From Clostridium mobile (GTDB lineage Bacteria; Bacillota; Clostridia; Clostridiales; Clostridiaceae), in NCBI RefSeq assembly GCF_018918285.1, contig NZ_JAHLQF010000003.1, positions 310,001-374,000 of the forward strand: a stretch of 64,000 bases of DNA, given 5' to 3'. Below the pieces are notes generated by a model. That model did not search any database and was not told where the DNA came from. It worked only from the letters and a program-made list of their open reading frames with translations. Of the stretch, positions 15,924-24,873 are shown piece after piece. The position numbers were made by a program, and so were the translations under genes. Each line of letters starts with the position of its first letter. Within the stretch, counting starts at the first letter, position 1.

Positions 15924-17480
15924 ATGTTTTCTAAGTTAATGACTGTGTATAAATATATTAAGCTTAAAAAAATAAATAGTGAAACATGTAATAAATCTAA
16001 TTATAGTTGTGAATCTATACCTAAATCTATAGCAGAAGTGAAGAAAAAATTAGTTGAAGATTTTAAAAATTGTAGTGATGTTATTTATAAAGAAGTAATA
16101 TTGGGATCAGAAAAGAGAAGGGGATTAGTTTGTTATATAGCATTACTTGCTGATAGAAAAGTTATAGACAATGAACTAGTAAACTCTATTATGAGTAATG
16201 AAATTATACTTCCAAATAAAAGAGCCATTGAATATGTTATGAATTCTATTATTACGGAATGTGAAGTAGAAAAACTTTCTTCCTATGAAGATGCTATAGA
16301 AAAGATATTATCCGGCAATGGAGTTCTATTCATAGAAGGGGAAAAATCCGCTTTAAGTATAAATGCGCAATATAATTTTGGTAGAAGTGTAGAAGAACCG
16401 GATAATGAAACTGTAGTAAGAGGTCCTAAAGAGGGATTTATAGAAAGTATTGATGTAAATATAGCCCTTATAAGAAAGAAGATTAAAGATATAAACCTTA
16501 AAGTTGAAAAAATTAAACTTGGACAAAAAACAAAAACTGAAGTAGCTATATGCTATCTCAACGGGACTGTAAAAAAAGAAATAGTAGAAGAAGTAAAAAA
16601 AAGAGTTAATAAAATTAAGATAGATGCAATATTAGAATCGGGATATATAGAGCAATTCATAGAAGATAAGCCTTATTCAACTTTTTCTACAGTGGGAAAC
16701 ACTGAAAAACCAGATGTAGTCAGTGCAAAAATACTAGAAGGTAGGGTTGCTATACTTTGCGATGGAAGTCCTCACGTACTTACAGTACCCCATCTCTTTG
16801 TAGAAAACATACAAATAAGTGAAGATTATTACGGTAACACCATAATATCATCCTATTTAAGGATGATAAGAGTTATTTCTGTTTTCATTAGTATTCTTTT
16901 ACCAGGAATTTATGTAGCTTTACAGACATTTCATCAAGAAATGATACCTACTGTTTTGTTAATTAGTATGACTTCAGCAAGAGAAGGAGTGCCTTTTCCA
17001 GCAGCAATAGAAGCTTTACTTATGAATTTTTTCTTTGAACTTTTAAGAGAGTCAGGGGTTAGGTTGCCTAGAGCGATAGGACCTGCAATTAGCATAGTTG
17101 GAGCGTTAATATTAGGAGAAGCTGGCGTTAATGCAGGTTTAATATCAGCACCTATGGTCATGGTTATAGCACTTACAGGATTAGCAGCATTTATAACTCC
17201 CAGTCTTACAGGACCTATTACTACAAATAGAGTTATATTTATTATTTTAGGAGGGACTTTAGGGATATATGGTATAAGTGCTGGGGTTTATATTATGCTT
17301 ACCAATATGCTTTCTATAAAATCTTTTGGAGTGCCATATATGTATAGTTTTTCACCTTTTATAAACTTTAAAGATTCCATCCTTAGATTTCCTATGTTTA
17401 AAATGAAGAAAAGCTCTGAACATCTAGACAAATATAATTTAACTGCAGAAAAAGAAGAGGAGACAAAAAAGAATGAATAG
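15924..17480 (+). CDS. gerKA: Spore germination receptor subunit GerKA (GerA family)
   Basis: A 518-residue A subunit of the nutrient germinant receptor in the spore inner membrane. It has a soluble N-terminal half (to about residue 300) with the family segments VVRGPKEGFIESIDVNIALIR and LEGRVAILCDGSPHVLTVP. Four to five membrane helices follow in the second half (VISVFISILLPGIYVAL onward), including the SMTSAREGVPFPAAIEALLM motif. The gene overlaps gerKC by eight bases. The order A-C-B matches clostridial gerK arrangements. Confidence 0.94.
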   Translation: MFSKLMTVYKYIKLKKINSETCNKSNYSCESIPKSIAEVKKKLVEDFKNCSDVIYKEVILGSEKRRGLVCYIALLADRKVIDNELVNSIMSNEIILPNKRAIEYVMNSIITECEVEKLSSYEDAIEKILSGNGVLFIEGEKSALSINAQYNFGRSVEEPDNETVVRGPKEGFIESIDVNIALIRKKIKDINLKVEKIKLGQKTKTEVAICYLNGTVKKEIVEEVKKRVNKIKIDAILESGYIEQFIEDKPYSTFSTVGNTEKPDVVSAKILEGRVAILCDGSPHVLTVPHLFVENIQISEDYYGNTIISSYLRMIRVISVFISILLPGIYVALQTFHQEMIPTVLLISMTSAREGVPFPAAIEALLMNFFFELLRESGVRLPRAIGPAISIVGALILGEAGVNAGLISAPMVMVIALTGLAAFITPSLTGPITTNRVIFIILGGTLGIYGISAGVYIMLTNMLSIKSFGVPYMYSFSPFINFKDSILRFPMFKMKKSSEHLDKYNLTAEKEEETKKNE

Positions 17481-18648
17481 GAAAAAGATAATTATAGTAG
17501 TATTAATTATTTCTACTATATTTTTAGCCTATGGATGTATAGGAAAGATGGAATTAAGTGAATATGGAATAGTCACTATGATTGGGCATGATATAAAAGA
17601 TGAAAAAGTTAAACTTAACTTTGAAGTGATAGAACCATCTAATAAAAAAGATAAAAGCAACGGTAAGCCCTCAATATTTACACAGGTAGAGGGTAGAACA
17701 GTTTTTGAAGCCATAAGAAATACAACATTAATATTTGATAGAAAGTTATACTTCTCTCATTCAAAAATACTTATGTTTAGCGAGGAAATGGCCAGGGATG
17801 GGATATTAAAATATTTAGACTTTTGGAATAGAGACTATGAAGTAAACTTAGGGGGTTACATATTAGTAGTAAAAGCTGATAAATCTGAAAATCTATTCGT
17901 AGAACCTAAGGGAGTAGAAAGACTACTATCAAATCACATTGAATATTTAATAAAGAATTCTAAATACAATGGGAAATCAACAGTTGTAAAGCTTAGGGAC
18001 TTAGTTAAACAATATTATAGCGAAGGATCACAAGTTTATGTTACAGGAGTGATAAGTGCAGGAAGTAATAATGTGAAAAATAGCAGTAAGAATTATAATA
18101 GTTTAAATATAGAGGGATTAGCAATTTTTATAAAAGATAAATTAGCTGGATATTTAGACGGAATTGAAACTATGGGATATAACTTTATAAAAAACAATAT
18201 AAAAAGTGGTGCAATAGTTTCCCCTTCAGAGGAAGAGTATAAATTCTATACGGTGAAAATTATAGATTCCAACGCTAAGAATTCTGTGTTCATTGAAGAT
18301 GATAGCTTAAGAATTAATGTGGATGTAGAAGTATCAGGTATGATGAATGAAATTATGACCGGTGAGAATTTAAGAGAAGTCAACACTATGGAAAAGATTG
18401 AAAAATTAACTGAAGATAGTATAAAGAAGATTATTGAAAAGACTATTAAAAGGTCTCAAGAAGATTTCAAAACAGATATATTTGACTTTTATAAATATGC
18501 ATATAGATATAATTATTCTGATTGGGTGAAAGTAAAAGATAGATGGAATGAATTGTATGCTAATGGGGATGTTAAGGTAAACGTTAAAGTTAAATTAGAA
18601 AAGGAAGCTTTGCTAGACGATAGTTTTATGAGAAGGGAGACAAGATAA
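17473..18648 (+). CDS. gerKC: Spore germination lipoprotein GerKC (Ger(x)C family)
   Basis: A 391-residue lipoprotein subunit of the germinant receptor. The signal peptide ends in the lipobox FLAYGC. The characteristic Ger(x)C features follow: ELSEYGIVTMIGHD, TLIFDRKLYFSHSKILMFSEEMARDG and the C-terminal helix pair with GENLREVNTMEKIEKL. It overlaps gerKA upstream and gerKB by one base, so the three subunits are translationally coupled. Confidence 0.94.
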   Translation: MNRKKIIIVVLIISTIFLAYGCIGKMELSEYGIVTMIGHDIKDEKVKLNFEVIEPSNKKDKSNGKPSIFTQVEGRTVFEAIRNTTLIFDRKLYFSHSKILMFSEEMARDGILKYLDFWNRDYEVNLGGYILVVKADKSENLFVEPKGVERLLSNHIEYLIKNSKYNGKSTVVKLRDLVKQYYSEGSQVYVTGVISAGSNNVKNSSKNYNSLNIEGLAIFIKDKLAGYLDGIETMGYNFIKNNIKSGAIVSPSEEEYKFYTVKIIDSNAKNSVFIEDDSLRINVDVEVSGMMNEIMTGENLREVNTMEKIEKLTEDSIKKIIEKTIKRSQEDFKTDIFDFYKYAYRYNYSDWVKVKDRWNELYANGDVKVNVKVKLEKEALLDDSFMRRETR

Positions 18649-19763
18649 TGTTAGATTCCTATGATAAACTATCCTCCTATCAGATGATAATGATTTTAGT
18701 ATTATCTAAATTAGTTGATGCATACACTTATTTATTTATAATATTAAGCTATCCAGGGAATCAAGATATATGGATAATGGTAATATTATCTTTTATTTAC
18801 ATATTAATTATTTATATTCCTATTATGTTTCTTTCCAATAGATATAAGGGATTATCTCTTATCGATATTGGAGAAGTGCTTACCGGAAAAATAGGAGGAA
18901 AAATATTATCTTTAATGCTAAGCTTACTTTTTCTTTATAATTCTATTATTAGTTTAGCTTTAATAGGATATTTTTTGGGTAATTCAACCTTGCCAGATAC
19001 CCCTTTTTTTATTGTCACTGGAGTTGCTATAATTTGCTGTAGTTACTCAGCATATAAGGGTTTATCAATTCACGGTAGATTATCTGAAATAATTGCACCA
19101 ATAACTTTGTTGTCGGTAATAGTTTTTACATTATTAAACTTAGGAAATATGGATTTTAAAGAATTGTTACCTATACTAAAAACCTCAACCTTTAAGGGTA
19201 TGAATTATGGTGCTTTAAGTACAGCTTCTATTTTTTATCAAGGAATTTTATTGAGTCTATGTGTACCACAACTAAAAAAGGTTGAGGATATAAATAAGAT
19301 ATTTATATATTCAATTGCTATAATTACAGTGTTTTATGTAATTATAATAACTACAACCTTTGCTGTATTTGGCGTTAGGCAAGCACAGCATCAATCTCTT
19401 CCATATTTAGCTACAGTACAGCAAATATCCTTGTTGAATTTTATAGAGAGAATAGAAGTTATAGCAGTGTTTAATTGGCTTATGGGAGTGTTCATTAATT
19501 TTTCTTTAAATGTATATTTTCTTTCTAAAAGTATATGTTATGGTCTGAATTTTAAAAATGAAAAAGTACTTATAATTCCTTCTTTAGTATTAATATTTAT
19601 TATAAATAATTTTACACCTTTAAAAAAATCTTTATATGTTATAAAAATATTGTCCTATGAGATAAGATTTCCCATATACATTATTTTCATATTGGTAATT
19701 CCTTTAATGCTATTAATAATGTATTTTATAAGAGGAAAAAACAAAGAAGTTAAGAGTGAATGA
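18648..19763 (+). CDS. gerKB: Spore germination permease-like subunit GerKB
   Basis: A 371-residue, roughly ten-helix protein of the GerAB family (APC superfamily), the probable germinant-sensing subunit in the spore inner membrane. The N-terminal LSSYQMIMILVLSKLVDAY and the ISLALIGYFLGNSTLPDTP segment fit the family. It is the last gene of the gerKA-KC-KB operon. No forespore sigma-G promoter was convincing upstream of gerKA, although one is expected. Confidence 0.93.
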   Translation: MLDSYDKLSSYQMIMILVLSKLVDAYTYLFIILSYPGNQDIWIMVILSFIYILIIYIPIMFLSNRYKGLSLIDIGEVLTGKIGGKILSLMLSLLFLYNSIISLALIGYFLGNSTLPDTPFFIVTGVAIICCSYSAYKGLSIHGRLSEIIAPITLLSVIVFTLLNLGNMDFKELLPILKTSTFKGMNYGALSTASIFYQGILLSLCVPQLKKVEDINKIFIYSIAIITVFYVIIITTTFAVFGVRQAQHQSLPYLATVQQISLLNFIERIEVIAVFNWLMGVFINFSLNVYFLSKSICYGLNFKNEKVLIIPSLVLIFIINNFTPLKKSLYVIKILSYEIRFPIYIIFILVIPLMLLIMYFIRGKNKEVKSE

Positions 19764-19788
19764 ACACTTCTGTTTAATTGAATTTTTC

Positions 19789-19817
19789 TTGAAATATAAC
19801 TGTATAAGTGATAAAAT
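19789..19817 (+). promoter_or_regulatory. Sigma-A promoter of the Glp-like trio
   Basis: TTGAAA at 19789-19794 and TAAAAT at 19812-19817 are spaced by 17 bases, upstream of a leader that contains a terminator hairpin. Confidence 0.6.
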
Positions 19818-19850
19818 AAAACTAAGTAAATATGTATAGGCGGAGTTTAA

Positions 19851-19900
19851 GAGAGCCAAATTTAAGGTTTAATACCTTATATTTGTGCTCTTTTTTATTT
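19851..19900 (+). promoter_or_regulatory. Leader attenuator upstream of glpA-like operon
   Basis: GAGAGCCAAATTTAAGGT pairs imperfectly with ACCTTATATTTGTGCTCT and is followed by TTTTTTATTTTTT, giving a terminator inside the leader between promoter and SD. The preceding GGCGGAGTTTAA block could be a recognition site. Glycerol operons in Firmicutes use GlpP antitermination at similar leaders, so that is a reasonable hypothesis; the specific regulator is not shown. Confidence 0.55.
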
Positions 19901-19916
19901 TTTAGGAGGTAAGAAT

Positions 19917-21359
19917 ATGTATGATGTGGTAATTATTGGAGCTGGAATAACAGGATGTTCAATAGCAAGAGAATTATCTAAATATAAACTAAAGATTTGT
20001 GTTCTAGAAAAGTGTAATGATGTATGTATGGGTACTACTAAAGCAAATAGTGCTATAATTCATGCTGGTGAAGATCCTATACCTGGAACACTAAAAGCAA
20101 AACTTAATGTCAAAGGAAACTCCATGTACACAAAACTTTCAGAGGAGCTTGATTTTAGTTTTAAAAGAAATGGTTCCTTAGTACTTTGTTTTAACGAGAA
20201 AGATATGGATAAGCTAATAGAGTTAAGAGACAGAGGAATTGAAAATGGTGTTCCAAATATGAGTATATTAAACAGAGAAGAGGCTTTAGAGATAGAACCT
20301 AATTTATCGGAATCAGTGGTAGCGGCACTATATCTACCTACTGGAGGTATAGTTTGCCCTTTTGAAGCTACAATAGCTTTTGCAGAAAATGCCTATATAA
20401 ATGGAGTAGAATTCAAACTTAATACAAAGGTTAATAATATAATAGAAATAGAGAATGGTTATAAATTAATAACCGATAATGGGGATATAAGTGGAGCAAT
20501 TGTAGTAAATGCAGCAGGAGTTTTTGCTGACGATTTAAATAATATGGTAAGTGAAAAGAAAATTAAAATTACTCCAAGAAAGGGAGAATACTGTTTATTT
20601 GACAAAGCTACAGGAGATTTAATATCTAAAACCTTATTTCAGTTACCAACAGAACTAGGAAAAGGTGTATTAGTTACACCAACAGTACATGGAAATCTAT
20701 TAATAGGACCTGATGCTGAAAATATAGAGGATAAAGAAGATTTAAATACAAAAAAAGAAGCATTAGACTATGTTTTAGATAAAGGCAAACTAAGTATAAA
20801 GGAAATACCTTTAAGTGGAATAATAACTTCATTCACAGGACTAAGAGCAAAGGGAGATACAGGAGATTTTATAATAGGTGAGGTAGAAGACGCTCCTAAT
20901 TTTATTAATGTAGCCTCTATAGAATCACCAGGATTGTCTAGTGCTCCGGCTATAGCTGAAATGGTAGGAGAAATAATTAAGGATAAGTTGTCGCCAGAAA
21001 AAAATGAAAATTTTAATCCTATAAGAAAGGGAATAATAAAATTTGAAGGTTTAAGTAATAAAGAAAGAAATAATCTTATTAAAAATAATCCTTCCTATGG
21101 TAAAATTATATGTAGATGTGAAACAGTAACAGAAGCTGAAATAATTGATGCCATAAGAAGACCACTAGGTGCAAGAGATTTAGATGGCGTTAAGAGAAGA
21201 ACGAGAGCAGGTATGGGTAGATGCCAAGCTGGTTTTTGTACTTCTAGAATAGTAGATATACTATGTAAAGAATTAGGTGAAGATAAAGGTAAAATAACAA
21301 AGTTTGGAAATAAGTCTAATCTATTAATCGGTGGAAAAAATAAGGATGATATTTATTAG
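19917..21359 (+). CDS. FAD-dependent glycerol-3-phosphate dehydrogenase-like protein with [2Fe-2S] domain
   Basis: 480 residues. The N-terminal FAD-binding motif is VVIIGAGITGCSIAREL, with a DAO-fold body (residues about 1-370). A C-terminal BFD-like [2Fe-2S] domain follows, with cysteines in IICRCETVTE and MGRCQAGFC. This resembles anaerobic GlpA and related clostridial oxidoreductases. It is the first gene of a trio with a second FAD/NAD oxidoreductase and a DUF1667 protein, 15 bases apart. The likely substrate is glycerol-3-phosphate or another 2-hydroxyacid; the trio composition favours the former. AGGAGGT precedes the ATG. Confidence 0.85.
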   Translation: MYDVVIIGAGITGCSIARELSKYKLKICVLEKCNDVCMGTTKANSAIIHAGEDPIPGTLKAKLNVKGNSMYTKLSEELDFSFKRNGSLVLCFNEKDMDKLIELRDRGIENGVPNMSILNREEALEIEPNLSESVVAALYLPTGGIVCPFEATIAFAENAYINGVEFKLNTKVNNIIEIENGYKLITDNGDISGAIVVNAAGVFADDLNNMVSEKKIKITPRKGEYCLFDKATGDLISKTLFQLPTELGKGVLVTPTVHGNLLIGPDAENIEDKEDLNTKKEALDYVLDKGKLSIKEIPLSGIITSFTGLRAKGDTGDFIIGEVEDAPNFINVASIESPGLSSAPAIAEMVGEIIKDKLSPEKNENFNPIRKGIIKFEGLSNKERNNLIKNNPSYGKIICRCETVTEAEIIDAIRRPLGARDLDGVKRRTRAGMGRCQAGFCTSRIVDILCKELGEDKGKITKFGNKSNLLIGGKNKDDIY

Positions 21360-21373
21360 TGGAGGGATTAATT

Positions 21374-22639
21374 ATGATTGAATATGATATAGTTATCATT
21401 GGCGGGGGACCAGCAGGACTTGCTGCAGCGATTTCAGCAAAACAAGAAGGTGTTGATAATATCATTATATTGGAGAGAGAAAACACATTAGGGGGAATAT
21501 TAAATCAATGTATTCACAATGGATTTGGACTTCATAAATTTAAAGAAGAGTTAACTGGACCTGAATATGCTCAAAGATATGTTGATGAAATCATGGATAT
21601 GGGAATTTCTTATAAATTAAATACTATGGTTATTGACTTATCAAAAGATAAAATCGTAACTGCGGTAAATGGTGAAGATGGCGTCATTGAAATAAAAGCA
21701 AAATCTATAATTCTTGCTATGGGATGTAGAGAAAGACCAAGAGGAGCACTGAATATTCCAGGTAGTAGGTGTGCTGGTATATTTACGGCAGGAACCGCTC
21801 AAAAGTTTGTAAATATTGAAGGATATATGCCTGGTAAAGAAGTAGTAATATTAGGCTCAGGTGATATTGGACTTATAATGGCAAGAAGAATGACTTTAGA
21901 AGGAGCAGAAGTTAAAGCGGTTATAGAATTAATGCCATACTCAGGAGGATTAAAAAGAAATATTGTTCAATGTTTAGATGATTTTGATATACCTTTAAAA
22001 TTAAGTCATACAGTTATTGATATAAAAGGTAGAGATAGATTAGAAGGGGTAACTATAGCCAAAGTAGACGATAACAGAAAACCTATAATTGGAACAGAGG
22101 AATATATACCTTGTGATACTTTGCTTCTATCTGTTGGGCTTATACCGGAAAATGAGCTTTCAAGAAAAGGGGAAGTGAAGTTATGCAAGGTAACAAACGG
22201 TCCGTCAGTAAATGAAAGTTTAGAAACTAATATAGAAGGAATATTTGCCTGTGGTAATGTACTGCATGTTCATGACTTAGTAGATAATGTTAGTATGGAA
22301 AGTCATATGGCAGGAAAGAATGCTGCGAAATACATCAAGGGAGAAAAATTTAAGAATAAAGAGAATGCTATAAAACTTATAGCTACAGAAGGGGTAAGAT
22401 ATACTGTCCCAAATTATATAAATAAAAATAATATAGATAAATTTATTCAAGTAAGATTTAGAGTGGATAATGTGTATAAAGGAAAATATATATCTGTATA
22501 TTTTGATGAAGAAAAAGAAATAAAGATTAAAAAAAGAATTTTAACTCCAGGAGAAATGGAGGAGTTTAGAATCACAAAAGCTATGCTCCAAAAATATCCT
22601 GAATGTAAACAGATCACTTTTAAAGTGGAGGAGGAATAA
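21374..22639 (+). CDS. FAD/NAD-dependent oxidoreductase (GlpB-like partner)
   Basis: About 421 residues, a pyridine nucleotide-disulfide-type flavoprotein. FAD binding is at IVIIGGGPAGLAAAISA, the NQCIHNGFGL block follows, and NAD(P) binding is at VVILGSGDIGLIMARRM. ATG 21374 is chosen because GTGGAGGG lies just before it; the in-frame GTG at 21359 is that SD and touches the upstream stop. It most likely passes electrons from the first subunit of the trio to NAD or another carrier. Confidence 0.88.
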   Translation: MIEYDIVIIGGGPAGLAAAISAKQEGVDNIIILERENTLGGILNQCIHNGFGLHKFKEELTGPEYAQRYVDEIMDMGISYKLNTMVIDLSKDKIVTAVNGEDGVIEIKAKSIILAMGCRERPRGALNIPGSRCAGIFTAGTAQKFVNIEGYMPGKEVVILGSGDIGLIMARRMTLEGAEVKAVIELMPYSGGLKRNIVQCLDDFDIPLKLSHTVIDIKGRDRLEGVTIAKVDDNRKPIIGTEEYIPCDTLLLSVGLIPENELSRKGEVKLCKVTNGPSVNESLETNIEGIFACGNVLHVHDLVDNVSMESHMAGKNAAKYIKGEKFKNKENAIKLIATEGVRYTVPNYINKNNIDKFIQVRFRVDNVYKGKYISVYFDEEKEIKIKKRILTPGEMEEFRITKAMLQKYPECKQITFKVEEE

Positions 22640-22643
22640 TTAT

Positions 22644-23015
22644 ATGGAAGTTAGAAATATAACCTGCATAGGATGTCCTATAGGCTGCCCTTTAAAAGTA
22701 GAAATAGAAAATAGTGAAGTGATAAAAGTTACAGGGAATAGCTGTAATATAGGCATTGAATATGCAAAAAAAGAGTGTACTAATCCTACAAGAATAGTTA
22801 CTAGTTCTGTATTTATAGAGAATGGAGAAATAGATGTGCTACCGGTGAAAACTGAAAGTGACATCCCTAAAAGTAAAATAGAAGAATGTATAAAAGCTCT
22901 TAAAGGTATTAAAGTTAAAGCGCCTATAAAAATAGGTGATATTATAGTACAAAATGCTGCATCTACAGGTGTAAATATTGTGGCTACAAGAAATGTTAAA
23001 GAAAAGATTGCTTAA
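22644..23015 (+). CDS. DUF1667 cysteine-rich protein
   Basis: A 123-residue DUF1667 protein with an N-terminal CIGCPIGCPL cluster plus two further Cys (GNSCNIG, KKECTNP). This is enough for an iron-sulfur cluster. It starts five bases after the preceding gene with GGAGGAGG upstream. In clostridia DUF1667 genes accompany the two flavoproteins encoded before it, so it is probably the electron-transfer subunit of the complex. A bidirectional terminator follows at 23022. Confidence 0.85.
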   Translation: MEVRNITCIGCPIGCPLKVEIENSEVIKVTGNSCNIGIEYAKKECTNPTRIVTSSVFIENGEIDVLPVKTESDIPKSKIEECIKALKGIKVKAPIKIGDIIVQNAASTGVNIVATRNVKEKIA

Positions 23016-23021
23016 ATGAGT

Positions 23022-23057
23022 AGGGAGTGTTTAGAAAAGTTTTTTCAAACACTCCCT
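23022..23057. terminator. Bidirectional terminator shared by DUF1667 and RusA-like genes
   Basis: AGGGAGTGTTT at 23022-23032 pairs with AAACACTCCCT at 23047-23057. The stem overlaps the last codons of the minus-strand gene that ends at 23031, an economical convergent arrangement. Confidence 0.8.
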
Positions 23058-23645
23058 GCATATTTTCATTTTTCCGCCATTAGCAGATAAGAGCTGATCA
23101 TTATTTACTTCCTTTCCGCATATGTTGCAACTACATTCACTCTTATTAACACTTGTCTTTACCTTAGCAGTCATTCCTTTTTTATTGCTAGGAGGAGAGT
23201 ATTCAATGGGCTTATCTTCAATTTCCTTATTAAGTATTTCATAATTAATATAATAAGTACTTTCGCCAAAAAGTTCTAATTCGAACCTAGGATTCTCTTT
23301 ATCATAATACTCCTCTATTATTATCCTTCTAATTTGAGCATCATTTACAATAAGGCCACTTTTTTCTATGCCATCAAATATACTTTTAGTAATATTATTA
23401 GTGTCAGGATGTCTCTTTTGACTTTTATAATATACTTTAAGTATTGCAATTAAAGATTCGCTTAGTACGGTATTAGGGTTTTGAAGTCTTGTTTGGTATG
23501 CAATTTCTTCTTCGTATAGTGCGTATCTATCATGATATTTTCCAGAATTATAGGGAAGTATGGCTCTTCCATTTAAGTTGAATAGTTTAAAGTTTGATTT
23601 AGATATTGGAGAACCCATTACAATTACCTTTGCGTAATTTTTCAT
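23031..23645 (-). CDS. RusA-family Holliday-junction nuclease with C-terminal zinc finger
   Basis: 204 residues. The N-terminal about 130 residues match RusA-like resolvases, with the acidic core HPDTNNITKSIFDGIEKSGLIVNDAQI. A basic, proline-rich linker leads to a C-terminal treble-clef-like zinc motif, CNICGKEV...CRECLKK, that standard RusA (about 120 residues) lacks. RusA is usually a prophage gene, but no phage genes surround this copy. It may be a domesticated resolvase. It is a single gene, convergent with the Glp-like trio. Confidence 0.75.
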   Translation of the reverse strand: MKNYAKVIVMGSPISKSNFKLFNLNGRAILPYNSGKYHDRYALYEEEIAYQTRLQNPNTVLSESLIAILKVYYKSQKRHPDTNNITKSIFDGIEKSGLIVNDAQIRRIIIEEYYDKENPRFELELFGESTYYINYEILNKEIEDKPIEYSPPSNKKGMTAKVKTSVNKSECSCNICGKEVNNDQLLSANGGKMKICRECLKKLF

Positions 23646-23779
23646 TATTTATCACCCTATTATATGTTATCATCTATTGGGGAATGCTTTCAATAGAACG
23701 TTGATAATAAAAAACTATTAAAGTATAATTGGTTATATTAAATTAACAATATAAGTAGTTAATAAAAGGAGTTAATAAT

Positions 23780-24805
23780 ATGAATAAGGATATAAAAATA
23801 CTTGCTATAGAGAGCAGTTGCGATGAAACTTCAGCTGCTGTAGTGGTTAATGGAAGAGAAGTGCTTTCCAATATAATTTCTTCTCAAATAGATATACATA
23901 AAAAGTTTGGTGGGGTAGTACCTGAAGTAGCTTCAAGAAAGCATATAGAGGTAATTGGAGCTGTAGTTAAAGAGGCTCTAGATGAAGCATCAACATCTTT
24001 ACAGGATATTGATGCTATTGGAGTAACTTATGGACCAGGATTAGTGGGGGCTTTATTGGTAGGTCTTCAATATGCTAAGGGACTTTCTTACGCCTTAAAT
24101 AAGCCTCTAGTTGGAGTAAACCACATAGAAGGGCATGTAAGCGCAAATTTTATACAGCATAAAGACCTAGAACCTCCTTTTGTATGTCTTATAGTATCAG
24201 GAGGGCATACAAATATTGTTTACATGAAGGATTATGGTGAATTTGAAGTCTTAGGTCAAACTAGAGATGATGCAGCAGGAGAAGCCTATGATAAGATAGC
24301 TAGAGCCTTAGGACTTGGATATCCTGGAGGACCTAAGATAGATAAGTTAGCTAAGGAAGGTAATCCAGAGGCTATAAAATTCCCAAGAGCAAATTTTCAT
24401 GATAATTCATCTTTAGATTTTTCATTTAGCGGGTTAAAGTCTGCAGTATTAAACTATTTAAACGGTAAGGCTATGAAAAATGAAGAAATAAATAAAGCAG
24501 ATGTGGCTGCATCTTTCCAAAAGGCAGTTGTAGATTTCCTCGTAGATAATTCAATAAGAGCTTGTAAAACGAAGAAGGTAGATAAAATCGCTATAGCTGG
24601 AGGAGTTGCAGCAAATTCATGCCTTAGAGATACTTTAGTTAAAGAAGGAGATAAAAATGGAATAAAAGTTTTATTTCCAGAATTGATACTTTGTACAGAT
24701 AATGCAGCTATGATAGGAAGTGCAGCATATTTTGAACTAATTAAAGGCAGAACTGCTTCTTTAGATTTAAATGCTATTCCGAATTTAAAGCTTGGACAAA
24801 GATAA
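23780..24805 (+). CDS. tsaD: tRNA N6-threonylcarbamoyladenosine synthase TsaD
   Basis: A 341-residue catalytic subunit of the t6A37 machinery. The N-terminal [16 protein letters not shown], the metal-binding [10 protein letters not shown] (about residues 115-124), the nucleotide-binding VSGGHTNIV and the C-terminal [13 protein letters not shown] are all intact. The length is typical. It works with TsaB and TsaE encoded at 7953-9109. AAAGGAG precedes the ATG. Confidence 0.97.
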   Translation: MNKDIKILAIESSCDETSAAVVVNGREVLSNIISSQIDIHKKFGGVVPEVASRKHIEVIGAVVKEALDEASTSLQDIDAIGVTYGPGLVGALLVGLQYAKGLSYALNKPLVGVNHIEGHVSANFIQHKDLEPPFVCLIVSGGHTNIVYMKDYGEFEVLGQTRDDAAGEAYDKIARALGLGYPGGPKIDKLAKEGNPEAIKFPRANFHDNSSLDFSFSGLKSAVLNYLNGKAMKNEEINKADVAASFQKAVVDFLVDNSIRACKTKKVDKIAIAGGVAANSCLRDTLVKEGDKNGIKVLFPELILCTDNAAMIGSAAYFELIKGRTASLDLNAIPNLKLGQR

Positions 24806-24873
24806 AAATATGAACGTAAATAAAATAGCTGAATATAATAATTATGGTAGTATTTTAAAAGAAGGTAAATTTA

